From Bifidobacterium breve (lineage in GTDB: Bacteria > Actinomycetota > Actinomycetes > S36-B12), in NCBI GenBank assembly GCA_943328365.2, contig CALPZT020000001.1, positions 1 to 33,126 on the forward strand: a DNA stretch of 33,126 nucleotides, given 5' to 3'. Shown here piece after piece: positions 29,056 through 33,126 of the stretch. The notes under the pieces were generated by a model. It searched no databases. It saw only the letters and a list, made by a program, of their open reading frames with translations, and was not told where the DNA came from. A program made the position numbers and the translations under genes. Each line of letters begins with the position of its first letter. The first letter of the stretch is position 1.

Positions 29056-30624
29056 GTGTTCGCGAATCTCTCAGACCGGCTGGCCGGCACCTTCAAGGGA
29101 CTGCGCGGCAAGGGCCGCCTGTCCGAGGCCGATGTCGATGCCACCGTGCTCGAGATCCGCACGGCCCTCCTCGAGGCCGACGTCGCGGTCCCTGTGGTCA
29201 GGGCCTTCACCGCCGTCGTGAAGGAGCGTGCGCTCGCCGCAGCGGCATCCGGCGCGCTGAACCCCGCCCAGCAGATCGTGAAGATCGTGCACGAGGAGCT
29301 CGTCGCCGTGCTGGGTGGCGAGGCCCGGCCGCTCCGCCTGGCGAAGCAGCCCCCGACCGTCATCGTGCTCGCCGGACTTCAGGGCGCGGGCAAGACGACA
29401 CTTGCCGGCAAGCTGGCACTTCAGCTCAGGGGGCAGGGTCATGCTCCCCTCCTCGTCGCGGCCGATCTGCAGCGTCCGAATGCGGTTGACCAGCTCCGCG
29501 TCATGGCCGAGCGGGCCGGAGTCGCGATCTTCGCTCCCGAGCCGGGCAACGGCGTCGGCGATCCGGTCCAGGTGACGAAGGATGCGAGGGCCTACGCCCT
29601 GCAGAAGCAGCACGATGTCGTCATCGTCGATACGGCTGGCCGCCTTGCGATCGATGCCGAGCTCATGCAGCAGTTGCGCGAGGTCAAGGCGGCGGCGCAG
29701 CCGGACGACACGCTGTTCGTCGTTGACGCCATGATCGGTCAGGACGCCGTCCGTACCGCCGAGGAGTTCATGCAGGCGGTGGGCTTCGATGGCATCGTCC
29801 TGACGAAGCTCGACGGTGATGCTCGCGGCGGCGCGGCGCTCTCGGTCAAGGGCGTTACCGGCAAGCCGATCATGTTCGCATCCGTCGGCGAGAAGCTCAC
29901 CGACTTCGAGGTCTTCCACCCGGACCGCATGGCATCGCGCATTCTCGACATGGGCGACATGCTCACGCTCATCGAGCAGGCCGAGCGTGCGTTCGACGCA
30001 GAGCAGACCGAACGCATGGCGAAGAAGGTCGCGAAGGGCGAGGACTTCACCCTCGACGACTTCCTCGAGCAGATGCAGGCCGTGAAGAAAATGGGCTCGC
30101 TCGGCAAGATCCTGGGCATGCTGCCCGGCATGGGCGATATGAAGGCGCAGCTCGATCAGGTCGATGATCGTGATCTTGATCGCGTCGCCGCGATCATCCA
30201 GTCGATGACGCCCGGCGAGCGAGCCGATCCGAAGATTCTCAACGGCTCCCGCCGACTGCGAATCGCCAAGGGTGCCGGCACGACGGTCACCGAGGTGAAC
30301 GGACTCGTCGATCGGTTCGCCCAGGCGCAGAAGATGATGAAGCAGATGGGCAAGGGCGGCGGAATGCCCGGGATGCCCGGCATGGGTGGAATGCCCGGCA
30401 TGGGGGGCGGCAGCAAGAAGTCGAAGGGCAAGTCCCAGGGGTCGGCGAAGGCCAAGAAGGGACGCTCAGGCAACCCGGCGAAGCGCGCCGACCAGGAGTC
30501 GGGCGTCGCCATGGCACCGGCCTCTGCCGGCCCCGGCTCGATGCTCGGCATGGGCGCAGGCGGGCGCGTCGAGGATGCCGCGAGCCTCGAGCTGCCCGAC
30601 GAACTGAAGCGTCTGCTCGGCTAG
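29056..30624 (+). CDS. ffh: Signal recognition particle protein Ffh (SRP54)
   Basis: A 522-residue SRP GTPase that binds signal peptides and 4.5S RNA and delivers ribosomes to FtsY. The N domain (SLSDRL-like LSDRLAGTFKGLRGKGRLSEADVD) precedes the G domain with GLQGAGKTT near residues 107-115, DTAGRLAID, and TKLDGDARGGAALS. The methionine-rich M domain runs from about residue 330 (DFLEQMQAVKKMG, MLPGMGDMK) with the RNA-binding SMTPGE and GSRRLRIAKGAGTTVTEVN. The C-terminal 90 residues form a Gly/Met/Lys-rich low-complexity tail (MPGMPGMGGMPGMGGG) ending LELPDELKRLLG. The start is set by the leaderless box. Confidence 0.97.
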   Translation: MFANLSDRLAGTFKGLRGKGRLSEADVDATVLEIRTALLEADVAVPVVRAFTAVVKERALAAAASGALNPAQQIVKIVHEELVAVLGGEARPLRLAKQPPTVIVLAGLQGAGKTTLAGKLALQLRGQGHAPLLVAADLQRPNAVDQLRVMAERAGVAIFAPEPGNGVGDPVQVTKDARAYALQKQHDVVIVDTAGRLAIDAELMQQLREVKAAAQPDDTLFVVDAMIGQDAVRTAEEFMQAVGFDGIVLTKLDGDARGGAALSVKGVTGKPIMFASVGEKLTDFEVFHPDRMASRILDMGDMLTLIEQAERAFDAEQTERMAKKVAKGEDFTLDDFLEQMQAVKKMGSLGKILGMLPGMGDMKAQLDQVDDRDLDRVAAIIQSMTPGERADPKILNGSRRLRIAKGAGTTVTEVNGLVDRFAQAQKMMKQMGKGGGMPGMPGMGGMPGMGGGSKKSKGKSQGSAKAKKGRSGNPAKRADQESGVAMAPASAGPGSMLGMGAGGRVEDAASLELPDELKRLLG

Positions 30625-30627
30625 CAG

Positions 30628-30718
30628 GGGTGCTGGTGTTCATCAGGCTCCGGCATCTGGCAGGATAAGGGAGCATTTGCCGATCCGGTTGGCCCTCTAT
30701 CCCTCCGGACCAGCACCC
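30628..30718. promoter_or_regulatory. rpsP promoter region bracketed by a 9-bp inverted repeat
   Basis: GGGTGCTGG (30628-30636) and CCAGCACCC (30710-30718) are perfect inverted copies. Between them GCATCTGGCAGGAT (30653-30666) holds a probable -10 CAGGAT at 30661 and matches the ftsY repeat unit at 13 of 14 bases. A shorter stem (TCCGG near 30684 with CCGGA at 30705) could form in the rpsP leader. Confidence 0.4.
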
Positions 30719-30797
30719 AGCAAGGTTTTCGCTCGAGGTCGTGTCCCCACGCGATCGAAGGCGCGTGCCGCCCCAATCAACAGGAGAAACGCCCACC

Positions 30798-31361
30798 GTG
30801 GCCGTCAAAATCAAGCTCAAGCGCATCGGCAAGATCCACGCTCCCCAGTACCGCATCGTCGTCGCTGACGCGCGCACGGCGCGCGACGGCCGGGCGATCG
30901 AGGAGATCGGCATCTACCAGCCGATGAACGACCCGAGCATCATCAAGGTGAATTCCGAGCGGGCGCAGTACTGGCTCGGCGTCGGCGCCCAGCCGACCGA
31001 GGCAGTGATGGTGCTCCTCAAGATCACCGGCGATTGGCAGACCTTCAAGGGCCTTCCGGGTGCCGAGGGCACCCTGCGCGTCGCCGAGCCGAAGGTCGCC
31101 AAGGTCCTCGTGTTCGAAGCGGCCGTCCAGGATGCAGCCAAGGAGCCGAAGACTCCCGTGAAGCGTCCCAAGCTCGATACCGCAGTCGAGGCCCCCAAGT
31201 CTGAGGCTGCAGAGGCAGTCGTCGAGGCTGAGGTCGTCGAGGCTGTTGAAGCAGTAGAGGCGGTCGAAGCGGTTGAGGTCGCAGAGGCCGTTGTCGCGGA
31301 GGCCGTTGTCGAAGAGGCCGTTGTCGCAGAGGACACTGCCGAGCCCACGGATGCCGCCTGA
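30798..31361 (+). CDS. rpsP: 30S ribosomal protein S16 with long acidic tail
   Basis: A 187-residue S16, about twice the length of the E. coli protein. The core is standard: VAVKIKLKRIGKIHAPQYRIVVADAR and NPDPS-equivalent NDPSIIKVNSERAQYWLGVGAQPTEAV. Beyond about residue 120 the protein becomes a low-complexity Glu/Val/Ala repeat (EAVEAVEAVEAVEVAEAV and similar, encoded by repeats such as GAGGCCGTTGTCG) with almost no basic residues. Actinobacterial S16 proteins often have such tails. The GTG at 30798 is chosen because it fits the family start and has AGGAGA ten bases upstream. The KH gene starts in its stop codon. Confidence 0.95.
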   Translation: MAVKIKLKRIGKIHAPQYRIVVADARTARDGRAIEEIGIYQPMNDPSIIKVNSERAQYWLGVGAQPTEAVMVLLKITGDWQTFKGLPGAEGTLRVAEPKVAKVLVFEAAVQDAAKEPKTPVKRPKLDTAVEAPKSEAAEAVVEAEVVEAVEAVEAVEAVEVAEAVVAEAVVEEAVVAEDTAEPTDAA

Positions 31362-31600
31362 TGCTCGAGGAGGCCCTGGGCCATCTCGTGCGTGGCATCG
31401 TCGATCATCCCGAGGACGTGACGGTGAGCGAACGCTCGCAGCGCCGCGGCCAATGCCTCGATGTGCGGGTGCATCCCGAGGACATGGGCCGGGTCATTGG
31501 GCGGGCGGGGCGCACCGCGTCTGCCCTGCGTGCGGTTGTCACGGCACTCAACGAGGGTCGCGGCGTGCGCATCGACTTCCTTGATGTCGCTGAGCGCTGA
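31361..31600 (+). CDS. khpA: KH-domain RNA-binding protein
   Basis: A 79-residue single KH domain protein of the KhpA type, always found between rpsP and rimM in many Gram-positive bacteria. The RNA-binding loop is DMGRVIGRAGRTASALRAVV, in which the GRAGR tetra-loop region contacts RNA. In other bacteria it partners with KhpB/Jag. Its ATG shares an A with the rpsP stop (TGATG), so translation is coupled. Confidence 0.92.
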   Translation: MLEEALGHLVRGIVDHPEDVTVSERSQRRGQCLDVRVHPEDMGRVIGRAGRTASALRAVVTALNEGRGVRIDFLDVAER

Positions 31601-31619
31601 CGATCACTCCTCTATCCCC

Positions 31620-32132
31620 ATGCGCGTGGTCGTCGGCCGCCTCGGTCGCCCTCACGGCATTCGCGGTGAGGTAACGGTCGAGGTTCGCACCGACGAGCCT
31701 GACATGCGATTCGCACCAGGAACCGTGCTCTTTGTCAATGGATCCGATCGGCGGCTCACCGTCGACCGGATCCATTGGCATTCCGGACGACTGCTCGTCA
31801 CCTTCGACGGAATCACCGATCGAACGGCGGCAGAGACCTTGCGTGGGTTTGTCGTCGAGGTCGAACGAGCCGTTGACGAGACGCCGGAGGATCCGGAGGA
31901 GTTCTACGACAGCGCGCTGACCGGGTGCGTGGTCGAGGGGCTCGATGGCGTGGTGATCGGCGTTGTGGCCGAGGTGATCCACCTGCCGAGTCAGGACATG
32001 CTCTCCGTCCGAACACCGGATGATGACGACGTTCTCGTGCCATTTCTCGTCCGATTCGTCCCGACCGTCGACATTGCCGCGCGCCGTATCGTCATCGATC
32101 CGCCTGACGGCCTCATCGAACAGGCCGACTAG
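31620..32132 (+). CDS. rimM: Ribosome maturation factor RimM
   Basis: A 170-residue RimM that binds S19 and assists 30S head assembly. It has the N-terminal VVVGRLGRPHGIRGEVTVEV, VDRIHWHSGRLLVTFDGI, and a C-terminal PRC-barrel with EFYDSALTGCVVEGLDG and VHLPS-like IHLPSQDMLSV followed by VPFLVRFVPTVD. The start is taken at ATG 31620, where the family begins; an in-frame ATG at 31584 overlaps the KH gene and could add twelve residues. Neither has a visible SD. trmD starts two bases after the stop. Confidence 0.94.
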   Translation: MRVVVGRLGRPHGIRGEVTVEVRTDEPDMRFAPGTVLFVNGSDRRLTVDRIHWHSGRLLVTFDGITDRTAAETLRGFVVEVERAVDETPEDPEEFYDSALTGCVVEGLDGVVIGVVAEVIHLPSQDMLSVRTPDDDDVLVPFLVRFVPTVDIAARRIVIDPPDGLIEQAD

Positions 32133-32134
32133 TC

Positions 32135-32881
32135 GTGCGGATCGACATCGTCTCGATCTTTCCCGAGTACCTCGATCCGCTGAGGCTGTCGCTCGTGGGC
32201 AAGGCAGTTGACGCCGGCCTGGTCAATCTCGGGGTGCACGACCTTCGCTCGTTCGCCCATGACCGCCACCGCACCGTCGATGACACGCCATACGGCGGGG
32301 GTCCGGGCATGGTCATGAGTCCGGTTCCCTGGGGGGAAGCCCTCGACCAGATCGCGGGCGCTCATCCCGGCGAGCGGATTGACGGCGGCACTATGACGGG
32401 CGGGGGCGTCCGGCCTCTGCTTGTCGTCCCTACCCCGTCGGGGGAGCGCTTCACTCAGTCGGTTGCGCAGCAGTGGAGTGACGAGCCGTGGCTGGTGCTC
32501 GCCTGCGGGCGGTACGAGGGCATCGATACGAGGGTTATCGAGCACTACGCCGGGCGCAGCGACTGGGCCGGCGTCCGGGAGGTGTCCGTCGGTGACTACG
32601 TGCTGGCGGGGGGCGAGGCGGCAGCGCTCGTCATCGTCGAGGCAGTGGTGAGGCTCATTCCCGGGGTCCTCGGCAATGCGGCGAGCGTCGCCGACGACTC
32701 CTTTGCCGCGGGATCGATGGAGCGTCTTCTCGAGGGGCCGGTGTACACCAAGCCTGCCGAGTGGCGGGGCATCGACGTCCCGGAGATCCTCATGAGCGGT
32801 CACCACGGCAGGATCGCGGCGTGGCGAGCCGAACAGGCGCATGCCCGCACGCGTGAGCACCGACCCGATCTCCTGGGGTAG
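32135..32881 (+). CDS. trmD: tRNA (guanine(37)-N(1))-methyltransferase
   Basis: A 248-residue TrmD that methylates G37 next to the anticodon, preventing frameshifts. The N-terminal VRIDIVSIFPEYLDPLRLSLVGKA, TPYGGGPGMVM, and the trefoil-knot SAM site (LACGRYEGIDTRV, VSVGDYVLAGGEAAALV) are complete; the end VPEILMSGHHGRIAAWR is the family C-terminal domain. The GTG at 32135 is the start, two bases after rimM. The usual next gene in actinobacteria, rplS, is not found within the 245 bp to the window edge. Confidence 0.96.
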   Translation: MRIDIVSIFPEYLDPLRLSLVGKAVDAGLVNLGVHDLRSFAHDRHRTVDDTPYGGGPGMVMSPVPWGEALDQIAGAHPGERIDGGTMTGGGVRPLLVVPTPSGERFTQSVAQQWSDEPWLVLACGRYEGIDTRVIEHYAGRSDWAGVREVSVGDYVLAGGEAAALVIVEAVVRLIPGVLGNAASVADDSFAAGSMERLLEGPVYTKPAEWRGIDVPEILMSGHHGRIAAWRAEQAHARTREHRPDLLG

Positions 32882-32938
32882 CGCCTGGCCTACCGATGCA
32901 CATGCGCAAGCCCCCTCCTGAGGTCGAGCGACTCCCGA

Positions 32939-32963
32939 CGGCCGGATTCGTTCGAAGCGGCCG
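32939..32963 (+). terminator. Weak hairpin after trmD
   Basis: CGGCCG (32939-32944) pairs with CGGCCG (32958-32963), with a smaller TTC/GAA stem in the loop. It lies 58 bp past the trmD stop. No T-run follows, so it is a possible terminator only. Confidence 0.35.
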
Positions 32964-32994
32964 GCTGTGACAGACTATGCACGCTCACGATGAA

Positions 32995-33101
32995 CTGCCG
33001 AAGCAACCCGCCACAGGGGAGTGCACCGGTGTCGTGGTTCAACCGCTGCGCTTGCAGCCTGATTCAATCCCACAACCGTGGGCGACCTGTGGCGCCTGCA
33101 G
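32995..33101 (+). ncRNA. Candidate structured leader RNA (riboswitch-like)
   Basis: Nested perfect pairings: CTGC 32995-32998 with GCAG 33098-33101; nine pairs 33009-33017 with 33086-33094; hairpin 33045-33049/33054-33058; hairpin CCCAC/GTGGG 33069-33073/33078-33082 with loop AACC, which can pair with GGTT at 33036-33039 as a pseudoknot. The order CTGCCGAA, GGGGAG, GGTTCAACC, hairpin recalls the start of ydaO-type c-di-AMP riboswitches, but the expected 3' conserved block CAGCTAAC is absent. The closing helix uses the GCAG of the downstream SD. Confidence 0.45.
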
Positions 33102-33114
33102 GAAGCGATGACCA

Positions 33115-33126
33115 ATGAAGACTCTC
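33115..33126 (+). CDS. Start of a gene running off the right edge
   Basis: An ATG at 33115 follows GCAGGAAG by nine bases and reads MKTL before the window ends. MKTL would suit a signal peptide but four residues prove nothing. The ATG at 33108 (MTNEDS) is the other possible start, but it is too close to the SD. If the candidate upstream RNA is a switch, this gene is its target. Confidence 0.4.

Noticed and set aside
32995..33101. Cobalamin, TPP, FMN, SAM or glycine riboswitch
   Set aside because: Their conserved core sequences as I know them are not found; only a partial resemblance to the ydaO class was kept as a hypothesis.

Overview
The window is a 33.1-kb chromosomal segment of a high-GC actinobacterium (by eye about two thirds G+C). 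The assignment rests on gene order (recG-rsmD-coaD, DUF177-rpmF-plsX-rnc-mutM-smc-ftsY, amtB-glnB-glnD-ffh-rpsP-KH-rimM-trmD, as in Streptomyces and relatives), an F420-type guanylyltransferase gene (cofC/fbiD), frequent GTG starts, and genes that lack a ribosome-binding site but carry a TANNNT box exactly six bases before the start codon. The species cannot be named from this sequence.

Layout. 1-140: a tail possibly belonging to an upstream gene, then a very strong hairpin. 141-3837: a small catabolic-looking cassette (VOC-fold protein, SDR dehydrogenase, SnoaL-like protein and, convergently, a 3-ketosteroid-dehydrogenase-like flavoprotein). 3863-4689: a small OB/cold-shock-like protein translationally coupled to cofC. 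4761-8969: acyltransferase and gpsA, a trans-sulfuration PLP enzyme divergent from ddl, and a stand-alone RAM-domain protein. 9044-10749: thiL, convergent with rpmB and a PemK/MazF-like gene. 10934-16500: DAK2 protein, recG, rsmD, coaD and a DivIVA-like coiled-coil protein. 16625-19998: DUF177, rpmF, plsX, rnc, mutM. 20085-24862: smc and ftsY. 25036-29051: the nitrogen module amtB-glnB-glnD, with a GlnR-like box upstream. 29056-32881: ffh, rpsP, khpA-like, rimM, trmD. 32882-33126: no complete gene, but a folded leader candidate ahead of a start codon at the edge.

Most genes are housekeeping: phospholipid synthesis (plsX, acyltransferase, gpsA, DAK2), cell wall (ddl), cofactors (thiL, coaD, cofC), ribosome and RNA processing, protein targeting (ffh, ftsY), chromosome maintenance (smc, recG, mutM) and nitrogen sensing. 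I see no tRNA, rRNA, CRISPR array, insertion sequence or prophage.

The unusual material lies between genes. Short perfect or near-perfect tandem duplications (14-26 bp units, two to five copies) recur at gene junctions: after the VOC gene, after ddl, in the rpmB leader, in the coaD tail, at plsX/rnc and at smc/ftsY. Several copy stop or start codons and create tiny upstream ORFs. Six genes have a leaderless architecture that also fixes their starts. The right edge holds a possible riboswitch-like RNA whose closing helix would cover the next gene's Shine-Dalgarno sequence.
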